Positions 21,788 through 36,700 of a stretch of DNA of 64,000 nt are shown in pieces. The stretch's first letter is position 1, and the number at the start of each line of letters is the position of its first letter. The translations under genes and the position numbers were made by a program. Below the pieces are notes generated by a model, which was given only the letters and a program-made list of their open reading frames with translations, made no database searches and was not told where the DNA came from. This DNA comes from Apostichopus japonicus. Taxonomy: Eukaryota; Echinodermata; Holothuroidea; Aspidochirotida; Stichopodidae. Location of the stretch: the NCBI RefSeq assembly GCF_037975245.1, contig NC_092578.1, positions 17,553,821 through 17,617,820 of the forward strand. The letters run 5' to 3'.

Positions 21788-24700
21788 GTGAGTTTGCTTT
21801 CATTTTCGAACATAAACACAGCTTATTTTCTATTTATTGAAGCCATCTTGAGAAAACAGTGTTGTTATGCCAATGGTACAGACCTAAGCTGCTACTGTAT
21901 GTATCTGTGTTCTGTGTGTACTAGCATGGTAGGACTTAATTGTACTTGGTAGTTGCCAAAGGGCCTACTGTTTAGTTAGGCATATAGGCCCAAGTATTCA
22001 CGAAACCCACCAAAATGGTGTCGGGCTTTGGACCATGTACCATTCATTTTAACCATGTGACAAATACAACAAATGACACTAAGTTTCTACATGGTAAGTT
22101 CTTTCAATTGTTGTTTGCCACAGTAGGCCTTTGATAAACAATAAAATACAATTATATCAACTTATATTAATATCTTCTTGTATAAAATTAAATGAACAAA
22201 AACTGATTGGAGTGGGGCCATTGGCTTCATCTTTATTTGGATTCATCTTAATGCAGGCTTAATACCTCACATGCTTATTGCATTGTCAGGTTCTTGATAC
22301 AACTTCAATCTTCATAAAGTTTTATTTTCTTCCACAATGTCAAGAAAATAAGACATTTAAAACAAGAAAATGAAGAACAGAATAAGCAAAAAAAAAGGAA
22401 AGGAATGGAAAAGAAGACGTAAAGAGTGAAATGATGATTATTTTTTGCTTGTAACATTTGATGGACAGAGTCCAAGTTTGAATGAATCATTCAATTTTGA
22501 CAATTTAAGATTTGTTGGGCAAAAAATGAAACACATAACTTAGAAAGTTATCACAAGTTTTAGCAAAGTTATAGTGATGACTGATGACAATCATGTTTTG
22601 AACAACACCCAAAAGTAATTTGTTTGTTGGACAGAATAAAGAAATCAAATTTTTTATCATCCATATTTCAATTGATATATAGAACTTTTTGATTGCCAGA
22701 GAACTTTAAAATATGCAATCAAGATCTGAAATTCCTAGTCTTAGGAGATTTTTCAACATCAATGGAATTTAAATAAGGAGTCATTCAGAGTTGAAACCTT
22801 TCCTTCAATTTTTTTTAAAAATCAAAGTCAAAATCATATTTTTCAGTGATTTGCTACATAATAATGTGAATGTAGCTACTAAATGGTAAATTTATGGCAA
22901 CCAGGCAACTCCATCATCTACTTAACCTTAAAAATCTGTTACTTCTGCCCTCAAATGATGTAGATATGATCAGGACAATATTTCATCAAACAGTAAAATG
23001 TACAAAAATGAGAGGTCCCAACTGTGTCTCTTCATGTATCCTTACTACTTTATATTTGGTTTTGAACAGTTAGCCTCTGAACAAGATCCTGTTAGGATCA
23101 AAAAGACAAGGCCCTCCCTTAGTTTTGCATATTTATTTAAACAGGCGTCAGTTTTTGCAGTACAATAAGCAGTTTGGTGTAAACAGCTATCTCTCTCTTT
23201 CAAACAGTAAATAGATGTAATTCAATGAATAGTGTGGGCAAATTTGTGCTTTTAAAAAGACAAACTCTAAATTTCCAGAATGAAATTGGAGCTGATGAGG
23301 AAAAGTTAACCACCTCACATACAGTACTGTAGGCATAACTGCGCTTGAATTTCCTGGGTCTCGTCAAAAGTTTCAGAGAGAAGGAAATTATGAAAACATG
23401 TCGAAAGAAGACCAAAATTTATAGTCCTTTAGCTGAGCATGTGGAAAGTGTGGTTAGTGGACACAAGAGAAAGGTAGGGCAAACATTTAGGTTTTCTTTC
23501 AGGTTGTCCAGGGTTCTGACAATCAGGTCAAGATATTTGTTTTGATTGTCTGAACAATAAATTGTTTGTTTGCGATCATCGCAGTTTCTCTAGATTTTCA
23601 CAATTTCACAATCTCCTGTATTAAATGGGTCTTTGTGAGACCTCCCTTTGCCTTGCTCTGCCCAGGATTCTCTCATATATGGAAGTTGAATTGTTTCTAC
23701 AACACCAAAAATTTATCCTATTTATATATATAAATATCCTGTTGATAAATGTTTTATAATTTATACTGTCCATAAAGGAATTGAGATTGAAATTTGAAAT
23801 CAAAGAACATGTATATCAAGACTTAGTTTGCAAGGGAATTCATACATGTCTTCATTCATATATCTCTAAGTCTGTACATCTAATCCTTATTTGTAATATC
23901 TCATGCATTGTTATATCTTTCAAATGGATTCTAATTATATAACTTCTTGCATAATGTGTCTTCTGTTTCGTATAAAATTATGTACATCCTATGGTGAATC
24001 TCAAGGGACAATTGAATCGTAGGGTTCCTGCGTTCTGGTGTAACCCACATTTGATGTTAACTTGTCAAGTTCTTGCCATGTTAACTGTATTACTTGACAA
24101 GTCAACAAATGCGACCAATCACTGACCAATAATCTGAGGTACTGTTAAAGCTCAAATAATGGGTTAACCTAGCTCAATGAGTGAACAGTATACATTGTGC
24201 AACATTGTGCTTGTGGGCATATTGGCATCATGTCGCAGTTGGTTGGTCTCTTGCTTTCAAAACAACATGATCAACATTGACTGTATGATAGACCTACAAC
24301 ACTTTTATAATGTATTAGATATAGCTGAAGTATAGTATGTGATAGTTGAGTGGGGTAGGGGGCGGGGAGGGGTGGGGGTGAGAAAATGTCTATCCTGGGG
24401 AACAGTCTAAGAGGAGATGTCTAGAGGGGGGTATCCCATCCCCTTTAATAAATTTAGTGAAAGAAAAATAAAAGAGGTCACAATCTTGAAAATTTCCCAA
24501 TTTGTTCTGCATGCAAATATTTATACAGGATTAATACAGTTTACAACATCAAAATGTGTCTGGGCAGCAAAGTCTGAAATTACAGTAGACATCGTCTTAA
24601 GCTAATTAACATTACTTTAGAGGTAAAGTCTGTCTGGCAGGCTCGTATAGTTTGATCAAGTACATTCTTTATTTTGAATATTTAATAAAGTTCTCTGTTG

Positions 24701-27700
24701 TCATAAAAAAATCTGCAATGTTGTATTGATTTAAGTCACAGTGAAACTGTTTTTTTGTGTGTGTTGATTCACACATAACTGGATATTGTACGTCCGATCT
24801 CACTACTGTATAAAGAGCTACAGTTAGTACAGTATGACATTATGTGACAAAAGATGTATTGTTGCAATCACTTACAGAGGTATACAGTAGCTGCTTCTAA
24901 GATGTGTGACTTTACCGGTGTAACACAGAGTAAAATGCTATGCCCACTAGTAAGTTAAGTATAAAGAGATACTTTTGGACTAATCATTGGGAACTACCAA
25001 ATTGTGGTGAAGTTTAACTCAAATGGAGCTTTGGAAATTAGTGAGAAAAGTTGCAAACAGCTCCTGTAGTCCTGTCCCACATTAGATAGCCAAAAGCAAA
25101 CAATAACTTGGTGTAAATCAAGGTATGTCAAGTGCCTTAACTGTATAGAGTTTATTTTCATGTTAAATCTGTCCCAAGGTTCACTGAGACCTAGTTTTGA
25201 AAGCATTTTAAATAAAGCTTAAAAAAACCAACAAATATTCGGTCAATTCCTTAATTTTTTTTGGATAAAATGTGGTCAAGGTACAATACTTCTTCCAAGT
25301 AAAGGTACCATTCAAACAATGGAGATTACACTTGGAGTTATAAAATTCAAACTTTGAACTCACTTGTAACAATTAAATAATTTTAAATTAAATACTAAAT
25401 TTCTTCATTGAAAGGTTTTGCCTAGTATCATCATTCTAATCCTAATAATATTGTTAGTTTGATAGACTTCGTCTAGGGATAGCATCTTACTTTTTTATTG
25501 ATTTGCGCACTTGTTATGTACTTTGGGACTAAGCTATTGGAAACGATCAAATTGTGGTTGAACTCAAATGTACTGTAGATCTCTTAAAGTTTCTTAATGG
25601 CTTGAAATTAGTGACAGGAAAACTGCAAACAGCTGCCTAAGATACTCAAAATTAATTTGTGGTTTAAATCATGGTAGATTTCTCTATGGATGCAGGTAAA
25701 GTTAATTTTGATGTAATATCTGTCCCAGGGTTCAAGGGGACCTAGTTTCCAAAGAATTTTAGAATGAAGTTACAAAAACCAAGAAATGTAGATTGGCAGA
25801 CTTTTTATTTTGAAGGGATGGAGAATATGACAGAATATTTGGTCGATTTCTTCATTTTTGGATTAAATGTGGTCAAGTTATCTTCCAAGTAAAGAAAACC
25901 ACCTTGCTGGTCATTTGTGGTTTTACATAATATGATGTTAAAAATCTATTACAAATTAAATTTTTTAAAGAAATAAACCCTATGGAATACTGTATGGCAA
26001 ACAAACTTCAAGGCAAACCCACCAAACTGGTCAGTAGTACCCGGAATTTTAACTAAAAAGTTTTATTAGACAATCACCCAACTTTGCTGTCCTTTCAAGT
26101 GTAGTTGTATTCCCTTAAGTGTTTTTCTTGGCTTTTTGAACTTTGGTCATCATGAATTTATTACAAAATATATGATTCATATCAATTTTTGGACAAAGTT
26201 TTCATCTTCTAGAATGGTCAGTGGTCATGTATAGACCTGTCAATCATTCACAACTTCATGTAAAGTAATCCTATATGCATGATTTTATTAAAAAATAATA
26301 TAATAACAAAAATATGGGTTTGGTTTTGTTTTGTTTTGTGTGCTCCCTTTTGCTTCATACAATTGTTTATTCGTGACATACATATACCAGTGAATATAAT
26401 CTAGGCAAGAGAGTAAGTATCTCAGAAAAATGTCAATCTTATTTTGGCTCTGCTCTGTTGTTTATATTAATAATTAATATCCCTGACATTTCTCCGTCAA
26501 ACACTCAATTACGTAAGTAGTTCAAACTTGTTCCACGTACATAATAATAACAAAAATGACTCAAAGTCTCAAATTCCTGTTCGGTGATGGCAACCGTGGG
26601 TCTGGTACCCACCGGGGGCCGGGAGATGGGGGTCACAGGATCTTATATGACCAAGGAATCAGATGTTCAGAATCGATTGGGACTTGTTTTGATATTTAAC
26701 ACAAAGTGCAGGGTCAGATCCAAAAACGAAAAATGCAGGTAAGCTTCAAGCTGTGAGTCGATCACTGATGTAGTGTAATTATAGAAACATGTGGATCACA
26801 CTATATTTATCTGCCATATCCCATGGTTCACTACATCTTCCAATTCCGACCATATTCAAACTGGGCTGCTTTACCGGAAGTGAGGCAAAACTCAAGCAAG
26901 ACTCACTGCCCGGAGATTAAAATACATTACTTGACCCCCACTTACTCAATAGTACACAGACGGTTGACCGTTTAAACTTTCAATTAGGAATCTTACAGAA
27001 CTTCCTGACCAGTAACAAGAGCCTCTCAGCTTCATATTAACAGGTCTACTGTCCTGTACTTTCCCCCTCAAACCGTCAAACGTTCTTTTGTATAAAAGGT
27101 GTGCATGCGTACATGTAGAGGAAAGCAACTGCAATATATATACATGCATGTAAAATGCAGGAAAAAGTTTGTCAGGTAAATCCTTCCTTTGTGTGTTATA
27201 AACTCTTCAATAAACAGAATTGTCAGAAGAGTGCAATCTTATGCAACCTCTCTTGGAGAATTAAAGTCACGCATCACTGCATCCTCTGAAAGACTGATTA
27301 GTTCGGTATCTTTAAAGAGAGTCTGAGAAAACTCCAAGAAAGTTAGAGAAATACCAGCTGGGCTTCTACTGTACTTTATAGTGAAAGATGATTCTCTGTA
27401 ACATATTGCATACAGTACAGTATCTATAGTAAGAATGTATAGAAGGCAGCCTTGTGGGCTACTGTAATATGTGTGACTGTCGTATACAGATGTTTGGGGT
27501 TGGGGGGGAACTGTGATCACAGTCCCATATATATGAGGACTGGGGGCTGAAAGGGTATTAGCACAGTGAATTTGCTTTGGTTGTCATGCCCAGGTGTTCT
27601 TTGCTAGGTGGCCGTTTAAAAAAAAAAAAAAAAAAAAAAATAATTAATTAATTAATTCTTTTTATTTGTTCTTTTTACCTAAACAACATTAGGTTGTCAC

Positions 27701-30700
27701 ATTTGTGTTACCAATACTTTCAGCTTACAGTGCTACATTCAAGTATAATTGCATACTACTTGAGAATAAGTTCAGAGTGATGTTTGTAGACTTAACAACT
27801 AAGTTTATGGCTGCTTATTTGTGAGACTGTGCAGTATTTAATGCCTGTTCGATCCAATTCGGAAAATTTTGCGTCCCACAAATTTAATGTACATAATTGT
27901 TTGTTTCGTAAATGACAAATGCTCTTGCCAAGTTTTAATTCATCATTCCTACTGCAAGTTTGCTCCAAGTACGGGTACTTGGGTCAAAGGGTAGTTGAAC
28001 GTATTGTATGGTACCTCCATTTGTTTCATTTTTCACCACAAAACTTATGGGAGTCTCAAAATGGAAGTCTCACAAGACACATAAATGTATGGTATTTAGG
28101 CCTTCAATATTTGGCTATAGGTTAAATGAGTGTTTACATTTTATTTGTTTTCTTACGAAATAAGTAATCTCTGCTTACTGTTTTCGACTGTGTTTTTCAA
28201 AGCATTTCAAGTTATACACAATTTCACACTTTTGAATTCTAACATTGTACAGTGGTGCCTCCTATTGGGTATCAGGGCGTAGTTTGAACTTTCAAAAGCA
28301 TTACACATTCCATTGTAAATTGGAACAGTGTATAGTTTGTTGCATAACTGGCTCTACAGATTTTGCAAGAATTTGAGTTCTTTTCCCAAAAAAGTAGAAA
28401 CACCCATTGCTAGCCACATTTTCAATCAAGTAAAGCTTTTTCGCTTCATTTTCATTTTGGTTTCTCGTTAATAAAATTATCTTTTTCCGTTGTTCTTTGC
28501 CTTAACAGGGGAAACAACATGGCACATGGGATGTGCTATATATAATTCAACTCAAACTTTTGAATTTATGCCAATACCGGTATCACCTGCAGGGTGCTGT
28601 AATTCCTGCTTGGATCAGGGGTAAGTACTGTTCCTTGCAAAGTAACTTTTCTTTTCTTTCATTTTGGAGAAAGCTCAACATTATCGCTTAGTGAAAGGCA
28701 TTATTAAATGTATCAATCCAGTTAAAGAGAGTGAAGACTTGCGCACAAAGAAAAGTCTGATGCTGGTAATCTGACCTAGTGTAGTTTCAAATGAGGTGTA
28801 AGAGAAGTGTTAGACACCAACATCGATCCCAGAAAATACACACACAGCTTGCTACCGTCGGTAATTAGACACTAGTGTACAGTCAATACATGCAGCTACT
28901 GTCAGTACCCACAACAGTGCACATTGCAGCGATGGACATCTCAGGTCCAGATAAAAGATCACAAGGTATCACGTTTCATTACTGTCTGCATTTTGTAGCG
29001 ACAAGAAAAAACTTCACTTGCAAGCAACCAAAGTTAACTTTTTTCAGAGGGCGGCACACAGTTTGGGGCGAGTCTTAAATACCTTTAAGCGTTTTAACTA
29101 GTTGTACGATTCATTTAAAACTTTGCTTAATGTCCATTTTCGTTGTTGTTGTTGTCCAATTTGCTTAAAATTGGGAATAGTTATTATAACATTTAGAATC
29201 TTTTCAAAACTTTTTAGAACATGGTGGGAAATCATTAATAACATACAAGTCTTGCAGGCTTTCTGAAACTGATTTTCTGAAACAGGAAGAAGAAGAACAA
29301 AAAATAAAAAAAAGAGAAGGAAAAACTAAGGACTCTCTTCAGGGTCACTGTCCTCTTCATTTTTAATCTACCAAATGTCCAAACGTTTACGGTCAACAGT
29401 TTGTGGCTGAAATTCCATCCACCATATAAATCCACCTTCAACTTTTTGTCTACTGTCAATCTCCAAGGATTCTGTTTTTGAAGTCTTAACTCCTAAAATA
29501 GGTTTTAACCCTGAGCTAAAACTAAGAGCTGGTTTAATACTCTGTCAGAAATCATCATGTCATATATGCAAACTGCTGAACCTAGAGAGCTTTAGCGTAT
29601 GAGAATGTATACTGGTGAAGGATAGATATATAATCATTACTGCATACAGTGTTCTTTCTTAGATTTCTGTTAACTCACTATCCCCAACATCCCCCCTCCC
29701 TCCCCATCCTCCCCCTTCTCCACACTTTTCTGTCATTATTTGACCCAGCCTTGCTTTGCTTTGCGATCTCGAAAAGTAAACTCGTTGTTTATCTCCAGTT
29801 TTGATAAAAGTTCAAAACTTAGAATTGTATGTCCACACCACATATCCTCAAAAATGTTTCAGGATAATCCTAAAGGTCAGAATTTTTAGGAAAGAACTTT
29901 TTTTGTAGCCTGTTAAGTAGTTTTGACATGCTAAAACTTAAAGGTCAGTCTTTGGTGAACTTTAACTCCAGTACAGTACAGTACAGTAGTTGTGCCAAAC
30001 AGTGCCATTAAAATTATTTCATGCTTTGTTTAATTTGTGTGAGTTTACTTTACATAGTCAGACCTGTAATAAAATTTTGTTTCCAGATGAGTTTGACTTT
30101 AAGTTTAATTGGCTTTTGCTTCAATTAGCCCCGGTAGCAGTCAAAGTTGGTTATATCGTTTATGCTAGCGTCATTCAGTGGACCATTAAAAACCTAGCTC
30201 ATCAGATTCAAACATATCGCAGGGTTTTATGAAAACGAAAGGTCTACGTACATCGTACCGTAGCCGGTAAGGGGTCAACGTCCGATCGGGAGAATGGAAA
30301 GTGCTGTTTGTACATTATTAGGATTGTAAAATAAGGAAAATCCTGGTGAGGAAAATGTCACAGATGGTAAAAACAGTTACAAAAGGATTTTTTTCTTTTA
30401 GTCTGCTGTTTTTGATTTTGCTTTTCTTATTTTTTCTTTTATTTTCTCGAGAACTGTCTGTTTTCTTCAGTACTTGTTTGAAAAGGTCAGGGAGTCAATG
30501 CTCTTGGGTGGCGAGGTTCATTGTGCTCGCTGGTCGAAGCTGCTGTGAAGTTGGTTCTATCGGAGTTTATAATTTCACTGATTTTACAAGAACAATGATA
30601 ACAGTAAAACAGTTGGATAACAAATTGGCAGGAAATTTCATCAGATAATTTGAATTTTTTCATGTGATGAGAAAAAGTCTGAAAGTTTAAGAAGAAAAGG

Positions 30701-33700
30701 CGAGGAATAGATCTAAATTGATAAAATTGCTCGAAAAAATGTTAGATCTCTCAAAAACCCTTTTAGGCAGTGCAGTAAGAAAATTCTGGCTCTTTGTATC
30801 GGTGAGATAATTTATAAAATTAGTAGTGCAAAATATGGGGACGGTTGTAGGTTTTACCATAGGTTGGTGAAGAGGGATTAACTGTGGACAAGGTTAAACA
30901 TGTACAAAACTTTTGGCCCCGTGCATGCTGTGTGTAATTTGTTATAGGTGCATGTTTAACTGTGCCTTTTGCAATATAAAATTAGAGGAAAATATGGGGA
31001 CGGATGTAGGTATTTAGGAACGACGATACTTACCTGTCTCCAGTCTCCTACTACACTAATGGACTTTCCTAATCTACCAAGACGCCACTGGTATGATTTT
31101 AGCACTGTGACCCGGTGACCTCTTCTGCAGGTCACCACCACTATCTCTTCCTTCCGAAGAAAAACGTGTATATTTCGACTCAGTTTTCGTTGACGGCTTT
31201 TCTCACGTTTTCTTGTGCGAATCCTACTGGTTTACAGTAGCTTGGTGAAGAGGAATTAACTGTGGGGAACGTTTTACACTTTTGAACAACACTTTTTGCT
31301 GTGTGTAATCTGTTATCTGCATATTTAACTTTCCGAACAGTTTTTCTCCCTTGTATTAAAAAAATGAACATTTCTCATGTCAGGAATAACAACTGAAATG
31401 TGGGTATCTTTGACTCCATTGTGTGGCAAAATACATTTCAAATTGAAAAGTTAATATATATACTGAATTAATATAGATATTCGGCCTTTTGCAATGTAAT
31501 AGGATGATGGATAGGCCGGTCTATTATTTTATTTCATCAGATCTGCCACAACCAAGATTTAAAAGACAACTAAAGGAATAACCTAGTGGAAAAAATAAAA
31601 AAATCCCAGTTGCAGCGTATCTTATCTTATATCCAAATTTTTAATATTCAAAGTTGGTTCATAACATTCTTTGCCATTTCTCTAGTTATTCATATGCAGG
31701 GTTGCAGGAAAATCAGTGTGTATGCTTTCATGAACTACCAGGGTATTTAAATGTCTCGCAGGAGCAATGCACAGAGAGGTAAGTTCTTGTCGTCATGGTG
31801 ATTTTGTATTTCAGTTAACACACTGTTTCTACAGTAGACCAGTTACCCTCTGCCCAGATTAGGGGAATATTTTTTTTTTCTGGTATTGAATCATAAAGTA
31901 CTATGCAAAAGTGGGCAAATTGCTGTGTAAAGATGCATATATATATGCAGTTTCTTTTATCACAGAAACCATAGTATTTTATAAGAAAAAGATGAAATCT
32001 AAGAAGTACTGTACCTGTGTATTATAAGTTATTTCAGTATTTCCAGAACATTAGTTAAACCATATGGCACCAAAGCTTAAAGACTCCCCAGTATGACACT
32101 TTGAATTATCAATTTCTCGGTCTTGTGTTCCAAATGGGCTGCGAAGGGGAGGGAGAGGGAGAGGGAGGGGAGGGGGAGGGAGGGGGAGGGGAAGGAGAGG
32201 GGGAGGGAGAGGGGATACAGTTTTCTGGTTGCAAGCTGCGGCCTACAACAAGGGCTTAATCTAATTTTACCCCTGTCGATATTCCTGTCCGTGTATGGCT
32301 CACCTGTCGCTCACCTGTCTCCAGTTTACAAGTACTTTTCTATCCACCTAACCTATCCAGTTGGTAATATCTTGGCACCACCATTCCCCCTTCCCCATTC
32401 CTTACACCAATCCTGGGAAACTCAATTTCACGATCCAGCTAATTTTTTATACTCAGAAAACATTGTGGTGGGTGAAATATGTATCGGGACGTTCTTTTTA
32501 TTTATTGATCTGTATTTCTTTTTATGTTGACATTCAGGTGCGGCAGTCTGCCTTGTGGTGGGAACTCCTCCCTAAGTCTCTATACAACGTACGGTCCCTA
32601 TGTCCGTCACGTTCGATTAAAGTCAGTCGGTGTTAACCAAATAGATGCCGATACTTTGTTTGAAGCAAAGATTTTACTTGCCAGCGACTATTTTCAGCCC
32701 ACAGGTTCGTAAACGAGGTCCGTTTTGCCTTTCATCATAATAGAAAAATGTAGTGATCTCTCTCGAGGCTCAAGAAATAAGTGCCGAATGTCCTGTCTGC
32801 TTCTCGCTTTGTTCTCTCCTTGACATTGCACATGTACGGAACATCAAGAACTCGAAATATTAGTCTGTTTTACCTTGCATTGAAAGCTTCCCGTCTTTGT
32901 GGAACAAATCCTCCACATGGCCTAAATATTGCAAAACTTTTGAAACGAATTCTGCCAAATGTTTAGTCTGAGTACTTTGTAAAGAACATATATGGGACTA
33001 TGTTAGCACCCATTACAAGCTAAGTGCACTTTTCTTGTTCAGGAACTTGAAGAGGACATGCTTAAATCCTAACTTGAACAGCACATGCCATGATTTTGTA
33101 TTAAGACACATACAGTAATGCTAATCGCTGTACTTTGCTAAATTGTAATCTAGTATCAAAAGAGATGTTTAGTAACTCCTGAAGGTCTGTCACTTGTTTT
33201 CAAACAGATGCTGACAATTTTGGACTAGGCCTTCAAAACTTTCATAGCAGATGTACCTAGCATTACCTGGACAGATGTAATTTCTCTCATCGAGTCAATT
33301 AAGCCTTGTTTTCCCAGTTTGATTGAATCATTCATGGTTAAAGAAGTATTAACATGTTTGTACGTAACAGAACAATATGTTATTGTTTTTTACTACTGAA
33401 GCACCAATGGGTTAATTAGATTCCGTCCATTGTTAATTACTCTTCCAGGGCTTGAAAGTTTCAACTCGACAGACTTGGAGAAAGTCGGTTACACTTGGTA
33501 CCTAAACGGGAGCGCCATCTCCACTGGGAGCAAAACGGTCGGGAACGACTCGGCTGTCGTGGCATTTCTACACAAGTTTGACGCAGAGGGACTCTATGCA
33601 ATTGGTAAGAAGTTTCGGTGTATTCTTAGATGTAATCATCAAGTTAAAGCAGCTTTCTGAGTTTATTTTTTGTGAGCATCTTTGATAATTTTTTGGGAAA

Positions 33701-36700
33701 CTAGAATCCAATGACAATGCAGTTCATCGGCATAATTTATTAACCTACAATTTGGAATAATTAGGGATAGTGAAGATGAAAAGATCATTGATTTGGAATT
33801 ATAATGCAATGCTGGTAACAACCTTATAGGGAATTTTGTGGAAGTGAAACCACACGTTCCCACAAGTTGGTAGGTTGAAGACAAAATGACGAAAAAGCAA
33901 AATAACGAGTTAATTCCAAGTCCTCCGACTTAACCCAGAAGGTAAACTTGTAAGAAGCAAAAATCGAACCACAACAACTCACCTGTTTGCATTCTAAATT
34001 TATGCAAAATTTGTTCTGGAAGCATGTACAAGTGGAGCATTATGGGGAGTTGTCATGGTGATAGGGGAAGGGATTAATCTGCATCTGTCAGTCCTCTGTT
34101 TTGTTGAGAATCAGTTCATACGATCACATAAAAACCGGCGGTCTGATATTTTTTCCTTACATGGTCTACGCCAGCTTTCATCAAGATATGAATTGGCTGC
34201 TTTCCCTATTTTTCAGATCTGGTAGCTAACAACTCAGTCTCTCAACTCAATTCTACCACCACACTCATCAATATTGTACTCCCGTACCCAGCGGAACTTC
34301 AGGTCTCTCTCAGCCCAGGCCAGCAGGATATCCCATCATGCATCCCTCTCTTAGACGGTCTGGATCCCACGATCCCGGCCGTCAGCGTCTTCGTTGACGA
34401 GCCGGCCTCTTTTCAGGCGTCTCTCGTCCGAGGAGTGAACGTCACGTTTTCCTGGCAATTCGGAGGTGAAAGCGTCCAGTCAGAGCCTCAAGAGTCATGT
34501 TTTGGACTCGAATGCTTGCAAGATTATCAGGTAGATTAAAAATTTATTAAAGGATTAATTTACCTGATTTACCTGATTAAAAGATGTTTTAGTAGTTATT
34601 TTGTTTTGCTACATTATCATCTGATTATATCAAAATTTGAGAACCCTAGGCTAGATACTATAATGATACACAAAGTTGTAGACACTAACTAATACCCAGG
34701 TACAAGATCTGCATTGCTGCTACCTAATATTAATAATTTTGTTATAATATTTTGGCTTTTGTTAGTTTCTTTGGTCAGATCTCAATTTCTACCGTATGGT
34801 AGAACTTGTTCTTTTACCAGTTGATTTTCTTTTCATTTACAGCCATTTTAGCAATTCTCTCTCTGTGGAATCCTTATTTCAGCTAAAGTGTGTACATTTA
34901 CTTGCACCTACTTTGTGAACTTTTCCATGTACCCTTTAAAGGAGGGATCTAAAACATTTGGTTCATTTGTTTTGTTTTGTTCTGTTTTCCCCTCAAAACA
35001 TTTTTTTTTTCTGAGAATGTGATGGTGTCTTTGTCATTCCATTCCTGGAGAAAAGAACTTTAAAGTGGAAAACAAAGAAAGAAAGGAAGTTGATGAAGTC
35101 CATGTGGTTCTCACAGCCAAGAATTATGTGTGGCTCCCATCATCATTCTGGTCCTTGGGTTTGGTTTTAATTGTCTTCTGCGTTTGTAGAAGCACCCCCT
35201 CGAGAGCATTTACACCCTCACCAATCAAAAGGGCACAAGTTCAATCGATAGAAGAAAGGGAAAACTTCTCCCCTTTGTTATCTTTTGTTCTTTTGTAAAC
35301 TTATTTCCACTTCATAAATGCTATGTGGGGTCTTAGCTGGATTTAAGGAAAAAAAGTCTCCGATATATATCTCAAAGAGTTGCGTGAGATGTCATGTCGA
35401 ATTTGATAGTTTTATGTGAAAGGTGATTTAACCTTAACAGTCATTGGCAAGGACCTCCTAGCACTGGCTGAAAGCCAGACCGATCTGTCAGATAAACAGT
35501 CCATTTATAACTTGGAAATTCATTTTTATTGAAGGACAAATGTAAATCGTTCTAAAAATACCATTTTTAGGAGTTCATCAACAGTCAGTGGTGGCAATTG
35601 TGATACGCAGACTCCCGATCCCTGCTTCTTCCGGTGGAGAAAAAAAAACCTGAAGAAGCGTCACTAATTATTAGAGAAGATGTAGAGGAAGTAATAAAAA
35701 TATTTGATTTAAAACAAAAAATTACAGATAATCTCACCTCTACCACCCCTAACCTATGTTTCAGATAAATACAAGTGTATTTGTCATCTGTTGATAATAC
35801 CTTTTTCTATTTTCGGGAGATTTTTTTTTCCTTCAGGAAAAATTAAATCAATATGTTTAAATTTAGCACTGGGAAGCGAGTGTTTCTGATTTGGTGTATT
35901 TCCATAGTTTGAAACTTTTATCATCGCCTGAGAATTCTCTCCGCATCTTAATAGGCCCGTAGTATAATAACTCCCTCGGCATAAAATCCGAAGTTCTTTT
36001 GTGAAATGCTTTGATACAGCAGTTTCTTCCTCGAGAGAGATTTCTCCCTTAATGCCGGATAAAGATTTAGATGCCAGAACTGTAATTTGATCTGTGGGTA
36101 GCATGAGTTCAGACAGACTTTATTCATTAGCAAGCCCTGTCCTAAAACTTGAGGAGGCAATATTGAGTAACATTGACTTATGGGGGGTTCATCGTTGCTA
36201 GTGGATCTTAGGTCTAGTTGAGTTTTCTTTTGGTTTTCTTTTTGGCGGTCCTTTAAAACTTAAATTCAGAAACATTGTTAGTCTGAACTTTCTTTTTTGT
36301 AAAAGGTTACTCAGGTGGCAGACGACGTAATGCTTGTCTTAACGAGAAAAAGTATTCCAAAGTTGTTTGACAACTCCAGCTAAATATCTTGCATCTAACT
36401 TGAAAGTCTTGCTTCAAAATTTGAAAAACTCATATTTTTGACATTCAAAAGTCTATGAGGATGTCGGTATGACGTAAAAATGCAGATAAATTTCCAGCAA
36501 GTTTGTAAAGCAGTCAGTCTCGGCCGCCAGGATATCTCCTTTATAAATCTTATATATTGCCATTCTTGTGGACACGCATGTTAACAGCATGACGTTTGAG
36601 CCAGAATTGATTCCTATTCATAAAAATTCCTCCTAGGTATTCCATTCTCTAGTCTCTTCTATCTTCCAACAAACTGCAATGATTTTCCCCCCAAAAATAA

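Larger units (their letters stand above)
21788..28508 (+). other. polycystin-like intron 1 (6.7 kb)
   Basis: Largest intron, phase 1. Holds a diverged direct repeat (see 24960-25880), a poly-A plus (TTAA)n run at its right part, and no supported exon: short frames have neither domains nor splice pairs. No LRR-like or lectin-like translation was noticed. Confidence 0.6.

Noticed and set aside
31022-31111. Possible minus-strand exon with acceptor ACCTGCAG and donor ACAG|GTAAGT
   Set aside because: The acceptor lacks a good pyrimidine tract, the peptide (VLKSYQWRLGRLGK) is unrecognised and no partner exons are seen on that strand.
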